Assembly: GCF_022758885.1 (NCBI RefSeq)
Contig: NZ_JALEBH010000001.1
Coordinates: forward strand, 3,193,501-3,257,500
DNA: 64,000 bases
Direction: 5' to 3'
Origin: Sphingobium sp. BYY-5
Lineage (GTDB): Bacteria; Pseudomonadota; Alphaproteobacteria; Sphingomonadales; Sphingomonadaceae
Below the pieces are notes generated by a model. It was given only the letters and a program-made list of their open reading frames with translations, searched no databases and was not told where the DNA came from. Both the position numbers and the translations under genes were made by a program. Below are positions 52,195 to 61,170 of this stretch, piece after piece; position 1 is the first letter of the stretch; each line of letters starts with the position of its first letter.

Positions 52195-53799
52195 TCACGG
52201 CGTCAGCACCGTATCGACCGCGTTCGGCAGCGTTTCGGGATAATCCAGCGTATAGTGCAGCCCACGGCTTTCCTTGCGGTGGAGCGCCGAGCGCACCACC
52301 AGCCGCGCGACTTCCAGCAGGTTGCGCAGTTCGATGAGGTCGGACGTCACGCGGAAATTGCCGTAATATTCGTCCACTTCCCTGGACAGCAGGTCGATGC
52401 GATGCTGCGCGCGCTCCAGCCGCTTGGTGGTGCGGACGATGCCCACATAATCCCACATGAAGCGGCGAATTTCCTTCCAGTTATGCTGGACGATGACTTC
52501 CTCGTCCGAATTGGTGACGCGGCTTTCGTCCCATGGCTGGATCGGCGGCGGGGCGGGAAGCTCGTCCCAATGGGCGCGGATATGCCTGGCCGCCGCTTCG
52601 CCGAAGACGAAACATTCCAGCAGTGAGTTGGACGCCAGGCGATTGGCGCCGTGCAGCCCGCTTTCGCTCACTTCGCCCGCCGCATAGAGGCCGGGCAGGT
52701 CGGTGCGGCCGTCCAGGTCGATGACGACGCCGCCGCAGGTATAATGCTGGGCCGGGACGACCGGGATCGGTTCCTTGGTGATGTCGATGTCCAGGTCCAG
52801 CAGCCGGGCGTAGATGGTCGGGAAGTGATGCTTCACAAAGTCGGGGTCTTTGTGACTGATATCCAGATGGACATAGTCGAGGCCCAGCCGCTTGATCTCA
52901 TGGTCGATGGCGCGGGCCACCACGTCGCGCGGCGCCAGTTCCTCACGCGGGTCGAAGCGCGGCATGAAGCGCTCGCCGCCGCCCGGCACGCCGGGGGGGA
53001 GTTTCAGATGACCGCCTTCGCCGCGCACGGCTTCGGTAATCAGGAAATTCTTGACCTCCAGATTATAGAGGCAGGTCGGGTGGAACTGGTTCATCTCCAT
53101 GTTCGACACGCGGCAGCCCGCGCGCCAGGCCATGGCGATGCCGTCGCCGGTCGCGCCGCGCGGCGCGGTGGAGAAGAGATAGGTGCGCCCCGCGCCGCCC
53201 GTGCAGAGGATCGTCGCGCGGCCCAGCAGCGCATCGACCCGCTTCGTCTTCTTGTTGAAGGCATAGACGCCCCAGACATGACCGTCGCCCGAATAGCGCT
53301 CGCCATGGCGGGAGGTGATGAGGTCGATCGCGACCATATCCTCCATCAGTATGATGTTCGGATTGGCGCGTGCGGCCTTGAGCAAGGCGACCTGCACCGC
53401 ATGGCCGGTGGCGTCGTCGACATGGACGATGCGGCGGTGGCTGTGCCCGCCCTCGCGAGTCAGGTGCCAGCGTTCGCCAAATTCCTCCCCGCCGTTGAAG
53501 GGGACGCCCAGCGCCGCCAGCCGGTCGATCGCGGCGGGGGCTTCGGACACGACGAACTCGACGGTCGCGCGGTCATTGAGGCCCGCGCCCGCGACCATCG
53601 TGTCGTGGATATGCGCCTCGAAACTGTCACCTGCGTCGAGTACGGCGGCAATGCCGCCCTGCGCCCAGTTGGTCGATCCGCCATCGAGCGCGCCCTTGGC
53701 CAGCACCAGCACCTTGCGGTCCTGCGCGAGGTTGATGGCGGCTGTCAGCCCGGCCGCGCCGGAACCGATGATGACAACGTCATGGGTGGTGGTGGGCAT
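52195..53799 (-). CDS. nadB: L-aspartate oxidase
   Basis: 534 residues. The FAD-binding DVVIIGSGAAGLTAAINLA is at the N-terminus, the fumarate reductase/succinate dehydrogenase flavoprotein domain follows (GSTNWAQGGIAAVL, LITEAVRGEGGHL, RFDPREELAPRDVVARAID), and the C-terminal helical domain is complete (YYGNFRVTSDLIELRNLLEVA). NadB makes iminoaspartate for quinolinate and NAD synthesis. No nadA or nadC is adjacent. The start MPTTTHDVV fits the family. Confidence 0.95.
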   Translation of the reverse strand: MPTTTHDVVIIGSGAAGLTAAINLAQDRKVLVLAKGALDGGSTNWAQGGIAAVLDAGDSFEAHIHDTMVAGAGLNDRATVEFVVSEAPAAIDRLAALGVPFNGGEEFGERWHLTREGGHSHRRIVHVDDATGHAVQVALLKAARANPNIILMEDMVAIDLITSRHGERYSGDGHVWGVYAFNKKTKRVDALLGRATILCTGGAGRTYLFSTAPRGATGDGIAMAWRAGCRVSNMEMNQFHPTCLYNLEVKNFLITEAVRGEGGHLKLPPGVPGGGERFMPRFDPREELAPRDVVARAIDHEIKRLGLDYVHLDISHKDPDFVKHHFPTIYARLLDLDIDITKEPIPVVPAQHYTCGGVVIDLDGRTDLPGLYAAGEVSESGLHGANRLASNSLLECFVFGEAAARHIRAHWDELPAPPPIQPWDESRVTNSDEEVIVQHNWKEIRRFMWDYVGIVRTTKRLERAQHRIDLLSREVDEYYGNFRVTSDLIELRNLLEVARLVVRSALHRKESRGLHYTLDYPETLPNAVDTVLTP

Positions 53800-53823
53800 C
53801 TTCGTCCTAGCGCTTTTCTATTT

Positions 53824-53901
53824 CCGTTCGGGCTGAGCCTGTCGAAGCCCAGTCCTTTTCTTCAAAAAAGTACAGCCCTTCGACAAGCTCAGGGCGAACG
53901 G
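53824..53901. repeat. Dispersed palindromic repeat (TTCGACAAGCTCAGG type)
   Basis: Half-sites CCGTTCGGGCTGAGCCTGTC and, inverted, CTTCGACAAGCTCAGGGCGA flank an A/T-rich loop. It lies between the nadB start and the ABC ATPase stop. Other units at 55129-55206 and, in a variant form, 62282-62343. Confidence 0.8.
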
Positions 53902-53917
53902 GGAAATAACGAATGCT

Positions 53918-54856
53918 TTAAGCAGCCGCCGTCAGATTCAGGAACACATCCTCAAGGTCCGGGTCGCGCGTCACCACGTCGACGATCGACAGGCCGCTGG
54001 CCTGCACCGCGCTCAGCACCTGGCCGGCATTGGCGCGGTCCTTCATATAGGTGATGGTCAGCGTACGATCGCCCGACAGCTCGATCTTTTCGAAGCAGGG
54101 GGCATCTGGCGTTACGGTCACGTCGCGGTCGACCGTCACCTGCACCACCTTTTCCTGCGCCATCGCCAGCAGTTCGCGGGTCGGCTTGTCGGTGATGACC
54201 TTGCCATGGTTGATGATGCCGATGCGGTCGCACAGTTGCTCGGCTTCCTCCAGATAGTGCGTGGTCAGCACGATCGTCACGCCCTGCGCATTGAGTTCGC
54301 GCACATAGGCCCAGAGCTGCTGGCGCAGTTGCACGTCGACGCCCGCGGTCGGCTCGTCCAGCACCAGGATCGGCGGGCTGTGGACCATCGCCTTGGCCAC
54401 CAGCAGGCGGCGCTTCATGCCGCCCGACAGGGTGCGGGCATAGGCGTGCGCCTTGTCCTCCAGATGGACCGCGCGCAGCAATTCCATCGACCGGCGCTTA
54501 TCCTTGGGCACGCCGTAGAAGCCGGCCTGATTGTCGAGCGTCTCGAACGGGGTGAAGAAGGGGTCGAACACGATTTCCTGCGGCACGATGCCGATGCTGT
54601 TCTTCGCGTTGCGCGGGTTGGCGTCGATATCGAAGCCCCAGATGCGCACGTCGCCCTCGGTCTTGTTCACCATGCCGGCCAGGATGTTGATCGTGGTCGA
54701 CTTGCCCGCGCCGTTCGGTCCCAGCAGGCCGTAGATCTGCCCGCGCGGAATGGAGAGATTGATTCCGTCGAGCGCGCGCTTGCCACCCTTATAGACCTTG
54801 GTGAGGTTGCGGATCTCGATCGCGGACTCTGGCGCGGGTGCGGGAATGTCGGTCAT
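53918..54856 (-). CDS. ABC transporter ATP-binding protein (ABC-2 export type)
   Basis: 312 residues. Walker A GPNGAGKST near 46, signature LSGGMKRRL near 145, Walker B ILVLDEPTAGVD near 163 and the switch His (LTTHYLEEAEQL) are intact, followed by a short C-terminal domain. The CcmA/YadG-like layout pairs with an ABC-2 type permease to export a drug or lipid. The permease is not downstream in this window: the next gene on the strand is nadB after a repeat. Confidence 0.88.
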   Translation of the reverse strand: MTDIPAPAPESAIEIRNLTKVYKGGKRALDGINLSIPRGQIYGLLGPNGAGKSTTINILAGMVNKTEGDVRIWGFDIDANPRNAKNSIGIVPQEIVFDPFFTPFETLDNQAGFYGVPKDKRRSMELLRAVHLEDKAHAYARTLSGGMKRRLLVAKAMVHSPPILVLDEPTAGVDVQLRQQLWAYVRELNAQGVTIVLTTHYLEEAEQLCDRIGIINHGKVITDKPTRELLAMAQEKVVQVTVDRDVTVTPDAPCFEKIELSGDRTLTITYMKDRANAGQVLSAVQASGLSIVDVVTRDPDLEDVFLNLTAAA

Positions 54857-55239
54857 CGCTGATCTCTATGGGGATCGAAGGGGACGAAAGAAAGGGGCTG
54901 ATTATCCTGTCGGGACGCGACAGTCGAAGTTCACAGTGTCGTGGGGCTATTTTTGTCCCGATTTGCGGGAATCGCGCCAGGAAAGCGACGCCGAAGCAAC
55001 AGGGACGCGACACTTACGCGCCAGCGACGCGACGCATGGTCCGTGCGGGGATGACGATTGGGGGATCAGAGATCGGATAACCACCCCAAGCATCCCGTTT
55101 ACCTAGAACATCGAGCTTTAAATAAGAACCGTTCGGGCTGAGCTTGTCGAAGCCCCGCCCTTCTCTTCAAGAAAGAATGGCCCTTCGACAAGCTCAGGGC
55201 GAACGGAGGTAAGGTGATCCCGATTTAAGGCAGCACGCT
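54857..55239. other. Intergenic region with dispersed palindrome
   Basis: 383 bases without a gene. It contains the promoter side of the ABC ATPase, a stretch rich in GGGACGCGACA-like motifs (54913-55020), and one TTCGACAAGCTCAGG-type palindrome at 55129-55206. Confidence 0.45.
55129..55206. repeat. Dispersed palindromic repeat (TTCGACAAGCTCAGG type)
   Basis: Half-sites CCGTTCGGGCTGAGCTTGTC and, inverted, CTTCGACAAGCTCAGGGCGA, nearly identical to 53824-53901. It sits just downstream of the ppx stop (55240), a place where it could protect the operon mRNA 3' end. Confidence 0.8.
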
Positions 55240-56787
55240 CTAACTGGCGACGTCCCTGCCTTGTCCGCCCAATATCGCATATTTCACGCCCATCGCCTGG
55301 GCGAGGTGGCGCAGGCGGCGTTCCACTGCTTCGCCGTAGAGGTCGGCGTCCTCGTCGCGCAGATGGAGGTCGATGCGATCGCCATGGCGTTCCAGGTAGG
55401 AAATGGCGAGCGGGCCTTCGACGCCGCCTGAAAGCCGCTGAGCCAGGCGGATCGCCAGCCCCCAAAGCGCGGCGCGGCGCAGGGCTTCGGGCCCGGCGAT
55501 ATTGTCGAGGTCCGGCGGGGCGGACAGGCCGCCGCCGAAATGACTGTACAGCGCCTGTCCCAGCATCGCCCGTTCGATCGCGGTGATGCCGACCCAGTTG
55601 CTGTGCAGCGCGATCTCCACGCCGCGTTCGGCGCGGAAATCGGGATTGGCGCGCCAACTGACGTCGGCGAGCAGGCAGGCGGCGCGGCGGATGCGGCGCG
55701 CGGCGGCGTCATCGTCGGGGAAGAGCGGCGCGATCCAGCGGTCGATACGGTCGCCATGGCCGCGAAAGCGCGCCTGCGCCTCCCCCTCCGCCTCGGCGGC
55801 GACGAGCAGCGGATCATGGGCGCGAATGTCGTCGGGCAGCGCTTCGTAGAGCAGCCCTTCGCGCAGGCCATAGGCCGAAACGATCATGCGCGCGGATTTG
55901 AGCTGACGCACCACCACCGACAGCAAAGCCGCCGCATCGGGCAGGGTCGGCACGCGCGATCCGGTCATGGCCGGGATCTGCTTCAGGCGCGCCTTGTCGA
56001 CATGGGACACGATGCGGGTCAGTTGCTCGGCGCGAGCGGCGCTCATCTCATATTGATGGATGACGGGCAGCGGGAAATGGGTAAGCTGCATGTCGAACCG
56101 GGCGAGGGCGCGCCACGATCCCCCGACCAGGTAGAAGGGTAGGTCCGGTTCGGGCCGCCAGCCAGCCTTGTCGAGCATCTTGGCGACGGTCCGCTCCAGC
56201 GCACGCGGTCCCTTGACGCGGATCTGCGGCAGGCGCAGCACGCCAAGCGGCAGCGAGATGGTCTGTTCGATCGCGCCGCCCCGCACCCGCGCCAGTTCCA
56301 GGCTGCCGCCGCCCAGATCGCCGACGATGCCGTCCGCATCCGGGATGCCGGACAGCACGCCCATCGCCGCGCCGATCGCCTCCTGCGCGCCGGACAGCAG
56401 TTCGACGGTGAGGCCCATATCCCTGGCGCGGGCGATGAATTCGGCGCCATTGGTGGCGTCGCGCACGGCGGCGGTGGCGACGCAGCGTATGTCCGTCACC
56501 TTCATCGCCTGGCAGAGATGGGCGAAGCGACCCACCGCGCGCAGGCCGCGATCCATGGCGTCCGGTTCCATCGCGCCTGTCTTCGCCAGTGAGGCGCCCA
56601 GGCCCGCCATCACTTTTTCATTGAAGAGGATGAAGGGGATGCGGCGCGGCCCGTCATAGACGACCAGGCGCACGCTGTTGGAGCCGATGTCGATGATGGC
56701 GGTGCGCGCATGGGCTGGTTCGGGCGATGTCGCCATGGTTTCGGCTGCGGCGCGGACACGGCTCAGCATCGAGTTCATCAGGCTCAA
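55240..56787 (-). CDS. ppx: Exopolyphosphatase (Ppx/GppA family)
   Basis: 515 residues. The actin/hexokinase-like Ppx/GppA domain has the phosphate loops IIDIGSNSVRLVVYDG and DGIVGDLGGGSLELARV. A C-terminal HD-like helical domain (residues about 320-510) gives the full-length Ppx layout. It hydrolyses polyphosphate or pppGpp. It is coupled to ppk by an ATGA overlap at 56784-56787; synthesis and breakdown of polyphosphate are thus encoded by one transcript. GppA activity cannot be excluded. Confidence 0.92.
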   Translation of the reverse strand: MSLMNSMLSRVRAAAETMATSPEPAHARTAIIDIGSNSVRLVVYDGPRRIPFILFNEKVMAGLGASLAKTGAMEPDAMDRGLRAVGRFAHLCQAMKVTDIRCVATAAVRDATNGAEFIARARDMGLTVELLSGAQEAIGAAMGVLSGIPDADGIVGDLGGGSLELARVRGGAIEQTISLPLGVLRLPQIRVKGPRALERTVAKMLDKAGWRPEPDLPFYLVGGSWRALARFDMQLTHFPLPVIHQYEMSAARAEQLTRIVSHVDKARLKQIPAMTGSRVPTLPDAAALLSVVVRQLKSARMIVSAYGLREGLLYEALPDDIRAHDPLLVAAEAEGEAQARFRGHGDRIDRWIAPLFPDDDAAARRIRRAACLLADVSWRANPDFRAERGVEIALHSNWVGITAIERAMLGQALYSHFGGGLSAPPDLDNIAGPEALRRAALWGLAIRLAQRLSGGVEGPLAISYLERHGDRIDLHLRDEDADLYGEAVERRLRHLAQAMGVKYAILGGQGRDVAS

Positions 56788-58922
56788 ACCCTTCCGCGCA
56801 GGCGCAGGATCGGCACGGCTTCATTGTCGAACGCCGCCCCGCGCCCGGACAGCGATGGGTTGGTCATGAAATAGCGGTGCAGGTTGAACGGCTTGTCGCC
56901 CGGTTCCAGCCGGTGATATTGCCCGTCGCGGTCCAGTTCCCAACTCTGTTCGCTATCGATCAGGTTGGCGACCATCACCTGGTCGAGAATCTGGTCATGG
57001 ACGGTCGCATTTTCCACCGGCGCCAGAAATTCGACGCGACGGTCGAAGTTGCGCGGCATCCAGTCGGCCGAACTGATATAGACCTTCGCGCCATTGTTGG
57101 GCAGCGCCTTGCCGTTGCCGAACACGGTGATGCGGCTATGTTCCAGGAAGCGGCCGACCACCGACTTCACCCGGATATTTTCCGACATGCCCGGCACGCC
57201 GGGACGCAGGCAGCAGATGCCACGGATGATAAGGTCGATCTGGACGCCTGCATTGCTGGCCGCATAGAGTTTCTCGATGATCGCCGGGTCGACCAGACTA
57301 TTCATCTTGGCCCAGATGGTTCCCGGCCGCCCGGCGCGGACATGGTCGATTTCCGCATCGATGCAGGCGCACAACGTATCGCGCAGGTCGCGCGGCGATA
57401 TGACCAGCTTCTCCAGATGCTGGGGTTCGACATAGCCGGTGATGTAATTGAACAACGCCGCTGCGTCCCGGCTATAGGCCGGATCGGCGGTGAAGAAACT
57501 CAGGTCCGTATAGATGCGCGCGGTGATCGGATGATAATTGCCGGTGCCGAAATGGCAGTAGCTGCGGAACTGCTCGCCCTCGCGCCGGATGACCATGGAG
57601 ACTTTGGCATGGGTCTTCCAGTCGATGAAGCCATAGACGACCTGTACGCCCGCGCGCTCCAGCGCGTCGGCCCACATCAGATTCTGTTCCTCGTCGAAAC
57701 GGGCCTTCAGCTCGACCACGGCGGTCACGGACTTGCCCGCCTCCGCCGCGTCGATCAGCGCGCGGATGATCGCGGACTGCTTGCCCGCGCGGTAGAGCGT
57801 CTGCTTGATCGCGACCACATCGGGGTCGGACGCTGCCTGCTTCAGGAAGGAGATGACGACGTCGAACGCCTCATAGGGATGGTGGACGACGATGTCCTTG
57901 GCGCGGATCGCGGCGAAACAGTCACCGCCATATTCGCGGATGCGCTCAGGGAAACGGGGCACATAGGGTTCGAATTTCAGGTCGGGGCGGTCGGCATCGA
58001 CGATGCCGGAAAGGTCGCCGATGCCGATGAAACCTTCCACCTCGACCACGCTCGCCTCATGGCCCTGGAGCATGTCCTGCAACATCTCCTCGACTGGTTC
58101 GGGGATGCGTTCCTCTATCTCCATGCGGATCACGCGGCCGCGACGGCGGCGCTTGATGGCGCTGCGGAAATAGCGGACCAGATCCTCCGCCTCTTCCTCA
58201 ATCTCGATGTCGCTGTCGCGGATGATGCGGAACACGCCACTGTTGCGGACGCGATATCCGGGGAAGAGATCGGCGGAAAAGCGGCGAATCACCGCCTCCA
58301 GCGCCATGTAGCGCGCCGGGTCGTCGGGGATGCGGACGAAGCGGGCGAGCGAGGAGGGGATCATCACCAGCTCGCGGATCGGCTGCTTGTCCGACAGCCG
58401 TTCCAGGTCGAAGACGATCGACAGCCCCTGATTGGGGATGAAGGGGAAGGGGTGCGCCGGGTCCAGCGCCTGGGGCGTCAGGATCGGGAATATCTGCGTC
58501 AGGAAATGCTCGCGCAGCCACTGGCTGCATTCGGCATCCAGGTCAGCCGAAGGACCGATCACCTCAACGCCGACCTGCACCAGTTCGCCATGGAGCGCGC
58601 CCCAGACCTTCTGCTGGGCCTGCATCAATGTGTCGGTGGCGTCGGTGATGGCGCCGAGCTGCTGCGCCGGGGTCAGCCCGTCGGCCGAACGCATGTCGAC
58701 ATCCTGCAACTGCTGCCCTTTGAGGCCGGCGACGCGGACGGAGAAGAATTCGTCGAGATTCGCGCCCGAAATGGACAGGAAACGCAGCCGCTCCAGCAAG
58801 GGATGGGCGCGGTTCATCGCCTCTTCCAGCACGCGCTGGTTGAAGGCCAGCCAGGACAGCTCGCGGTTGAAATAGCGCTCGCCGGTTGGCGAAAGGCTGG
58901 CAATGGGATCGGCTTCGGCCAC
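56784..58922 (-). CDS. ppk1: Polyphosphate kinase 1
   Basis: 712 residues, full length. The start NRELSWLAFNQRVLEEA and GANLDEFFSVRVAGLK are diagnostic. The catalytic domains contain VHHPYEAFD, AVVELKARFDEEQNL, and the phospho-acceptor region CHFGTGNYHPITARIYTDLSFFTADP. It forms polyphosphate from ATP. It overlaps ppx and lies 3 bases after the hda-like gene. Confidence 0.97.
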   Translation of the reverse strand: MAEADPIASLSPTGERYFNRELSWLAFNQRVLEEAMNRAHPLLERLRFLSISGANLDEFFSVRVAGLKGQQLQDVDMRSADGLTPAQQLGAITDATDTLMQAQQKVWGALHGELVQVGVEVIGPSADLDAECSQWLREHFLTQIFPILTPQALDPAHPFPFIPNQGLSIVFDLERLSDKQPIRELVMIPSSLARFVRIPDDPARYMALEAVIRRFSADLFPGYRVRNSGVFRIIRDSDIEIEEEAEDLVRYFRSAIKRRRRGRVIRMEIEERIPEPVEEMLQDMLQGHEASVVEVEGFIGIGDLSGIVDADRPDLKFEPYVPRFPERIREYGGDCFAAIRAKDIVVHHPYEAFDVVISFLKQAASDPDVVAIKQTLYRAGKQSAIIRALIDAAEAGKSVTAVVELKARFDEEQNLMWADALERAGVQVVYGFIDWKTHAKVSMVIRREGEQFRSYCHFGTGNYHPITARIYTDLSFFTADPAYSRDAAALFNYITGYVEPQHLEKLVISPRDLRDTLCACIDAEIDHVRAGRPGTIWAKMNSLVDPAIIEKLYAASNAGVQIDLIIRGICCLRPGVPGMSENIRVKSVVGRFLEHSRITVFGNGKALPNNGAKVYISSADWMPRNFDRRVEFLAPVENATVHDQILDQVMVANLIDSEQSWELDRDGQYHRLEPGDKPFNLHRYFMTNPSLSGRGAAFDNEAVPILRLRGRV

Positions 58923-58925
58923 GGA

Positions 58926-59588
58926 TTACTCGCGCTGGTCGGTGGAAGGATCGGGCGGCACTATAGGCAAAAAGCCCGCAGATTGCAGGGTCTCTTTCGC
59001 CATTGCGACGGAAATCTTACGACCGGATGACAGTGCCTCCCGGTCGAGCAGTCGCGTCACCTCCGCGATCGCGCCATAACGGCGCTCGACCCGGCGCAGC
59101 AGCCAGTCAGGCACATCGGGCGCGTAGCTGGCCCCGGCGAGGTCGAAAGCGCGGCAGATGAGCGCGCGCGCCAGCGCTTCGTCCGGTTCCTCGATCGCAA
59201 TATGAGGGACTGCGGCAAGGCGCGATCGCAGGTCGGGCAGCGCCACGGTCCAGCTTGCGGGCGGCGCATGGCCGATCATCAGCAGCGGGCGGCGGTGCGT
59301 CTGCGCCTCGTTCCAGGCGTGGAACAGATAATGTTCGTCCTGCCCGGCGCTCTTCCCCTGGGCGTCATCGATAATCTCGCCCCCGCTCATCTGCGCGAAA
59401 TGACCGGCCAGGGTCGAACGGCCGGATAGCGGCGGACCGGTCAGCACGCTGACCGACAGCGGCCAGTCGCGCCAGCGTTCCAGATGGGCGACGGCCAGGC
59501 GGTTGGCGTCGCTGACCAGGAAATCGCCCGCGCCCGCGGCGTCCCCACCGCTGGCATGCCATTCGAAGGGCAGGCTGATCTGGCTCAT
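58926..59588 (-). CDS. hdaA: DnaA-inactivation regulator Hda-like protein
   Basis: 220 residues. The N-terminus SQISLPF is the clamp-binding motif (QxxLPF) that lets Hda act with the beta clamp to stimulate DnaA-ATP hydrolysis. The AAA+ core follows (SVLTGPPLSGRSTLAGHF in place of Walker A with Arg where Lys is usual; IIDDAQGK Walker B; sensor-like RLDRRA region). The Walker lysine replacement should reduce ATP binding. The gene position ahead of ppk is the usual alphaproteobacterial one. It overlaps the upstream gene by ATGA. Confidence 0.87.
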   Translation of the reverse strand: MSQISLPFEWHASGGDAAGAGDFLVSDANRLAVAHLERWRDWPLSVSVLTGPPLSGRSTLAGHFAQMSGGEIIDDAQGKSAGQDEHYLFHAWNEAQTHRRPLLMIGHAPPASWTVALPDLRSRLAAVPHIAIEEPDEALARALICRAFDLAGASYAPDVPDWLLRRVERRYGAIAEVTRLLDREALSSGRKISVAMAKETLQSAGFLPIVPPDPSTDQRE

Positions 59589-60877
59589 TGCGACGGCGGG
59601 GATGCCTGCCGCCGCGTGATCCGCAGGGTCGTGCCCGAAACGGCGACCTGATAGCCGCGCGCCTGCAACCCGGCGCGCAAGGTCTCCACCGTGCCTTCGA
59701 AGCTGACCTGCATGACCGATGTGCCGCCCAGCGCCAGGCTGCTGGTCGCGGCCGAGCGGACGCCGGGGATGCCACGCACCGCCGATTCGCCCGCGCCGAC
59801 CGATCCGACATCGGGCGTGTCGAACTGGATCGAGAAGCTCGTCGTACCGCTCGCCACCGTGGGCTGGTCGATGGCCTCGATTGGTGCTTCGGTCGCGCTC
59901 TCGATCGCCAGCGCCCTGGGATCGACCGGCGTTTCGATGACGAGCGAGGCGTCGGGGCGCAGGCGGCCGTCATTGAGCGCGCGGATATAAAGCTCGTCGA
60001 TCCGGCGGGCGCCTTCGTCCATCATCTGCGGGATACCGCTGTCGTTGGACGCGCGCAGCGTGGCGCTGCCGATCAGGCTGTTGTCGGGACCGTAACGCGC
60101 GGTGAAGGTGCCGGTGACGGGACCGCCGGGATAGGCGCGGTCGAGCCGCACGATCGGGATCACCACGTCCGCCGCGCCATATTGGTCGAGCAGCACCCGC
60201 CACCAGAGGCGTCCGCGCCGTCCGGTCTGGCCGGCGTTCAGCAGAATCGGGTCGGCGATAGACCCCGCGACGCGGACATAGTCGATCGCGCTGTCGCCGG
60301 TGCGGTAACGCGCCCAGGCCTTCTGCCATTCATTGATCCGCTCATAGGACACGGCCGATCCGCCGTCCCACAGCACCGGAATGACCAGCAGCGGCGGCGA
60401 TCGCATGACATTGCCCGACACGCCCAGCAACTGGCCGGTGCGGGCGCGGTCGAACAGGATGCCCAGCGTCGCGACATAGCGGTTGGGGCCGGACTGTTCA
60501 TATTCGACCTCGATGCCCGATATCATCGCTTCGAGCTGCGAATCGGACAGGGCCGGTGCGCCACCGTCCCCATGGGTGCGGGTCCAGAGCATCCGCCACG
60601 CCTGCCGCTGCGCCATGCGCCAGCCGGCATAGCGGGCGCTGTCGGCATCCTTGGCATAGACGTCGACCTTCACGTCGCGCACTTCGAAATCGCCGCCGCT
60701 GGCGATGGGCGGCACGCCGCGTTCCCCCTCCATCTGCGCGAACAGGGCCGCGGCACCCAGGCCGATGCCGATGGCGATCGCTATCTGGACGGGCCGCGAG
60801 AACAGGCGCAGCGCGGCGCCGGACTGGAACGGCCTAAGGGACCGGAAGGGGCGGGCAAGGGTCTGGCTCAAACTCAC
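59585..60877 (-). CDS. Membrane-anchored hypothetical protein upstream of hda
   Basis: 430 residues from the GTG at 60877, preceded by AAAAGG; a longer frame to a TTG at 60913 is also open. One transmembrane helix near the N-terminus (PVQIAIAIGIGLGAAALFA) is followed by a DUF2066-like secreted domain (GWRMAQRQAWRML, EQSGPNRYVATLGILFDRARTGQLLG, LLVIPVLWD). The C-terminal 80 residues repeat a ferredoxin-like, HMA-type beta-alpha-beta fold twice without metal cysteines (FSIQFDTPDVGSVGAGESAVRGIPGVRSA; MQVSFEGTVETLRAGLQARGYQVAV). It heads the hda-ppk-ppx operon. The function is unknown. Confidence 0.75.
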   Translation of the reverse strand: MSLSQTLARPFRSLRPFQSGAALRLFSRPVQIAIAIGIGLGAAALFAQMEGERGVPPIASGGDFEVRDVKVDVYAKDADSARYAGWRMAQRQAWRMLWTRTHGDGGAPALSDSQLEAMISGIEVEYEQSGPNRYVATLGILFDRARTGQLLGVSGNVMRSPPLLVIPVLWDGGSAVSYERINEWQKAWARYRTGDSAIDYVRVAGSIADPILLNAGQTGRRGRLWWRVLLDQYGAADVVIPIVRLDRAYPGGPVTGTFTARYGPDNSLIGSATLRASNDSGIPQMMDEGARRIDELYIRALNDGRLRPDASLVIETPVDPRALAIESATEAPIEAIDQPTVASGTTSFSIQFDTPDVGSVGAGESAVRGIPGVRSAATSSLALGGTSVMQVSFEGTVETLRAGLQARGYQVAVSGTTLRITRRQASPPSQ

Positions 60878-60976
60878 GCGCGCCCTTTTGGCGGGATTTG
60901 CCCGACATGCCAAGCGGCAACCTTCGCGGCTCGACCCATTCCCCCTCCATTCGCCCTGAGTTCAGTCGCCCATAAA

Positions 60977-61083
60977 ATCCTCCCCTGCAAGGGGAGGGGG
61001 ACGTGGAGGGGTGTCCCGCTGTCGATAGGGTGACACCCCTCCGTCTGGCCTTCGGCCATCCACCTCCCCTGCCAGGGGAGGAT
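60977..61083. repeat. Composite palindromic element upstream of purM
   Basis: Two CCTCCCCT-n3-AGGGGAGG hairpins (60979-60997 and 61063-61081) are themselves linked by an outer inverted repeat (GGAGGGGTGTC near 61005-61015 with GACACCCCTCC near 61032-61042). The 107-base unit fills most of the divergent region and ends about 88 bases before the purM ATG. Confidence 0.75.
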
Positions 61084-61170
61084 TTGTGGTGGCGCACCAT
61101 TCCACCCAGGGCGACTTCCCGCAACATCGAAGGTTCCCCTTTTTGCCCCTTTGCTCTAGGGGCCGGGATC

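Noticed and set aside
56727..59030. 767-codon plus-strand open frame opposite ppk
   Set aside because: It is the antisense shadow of ppk; no start signal or recognisable protein.
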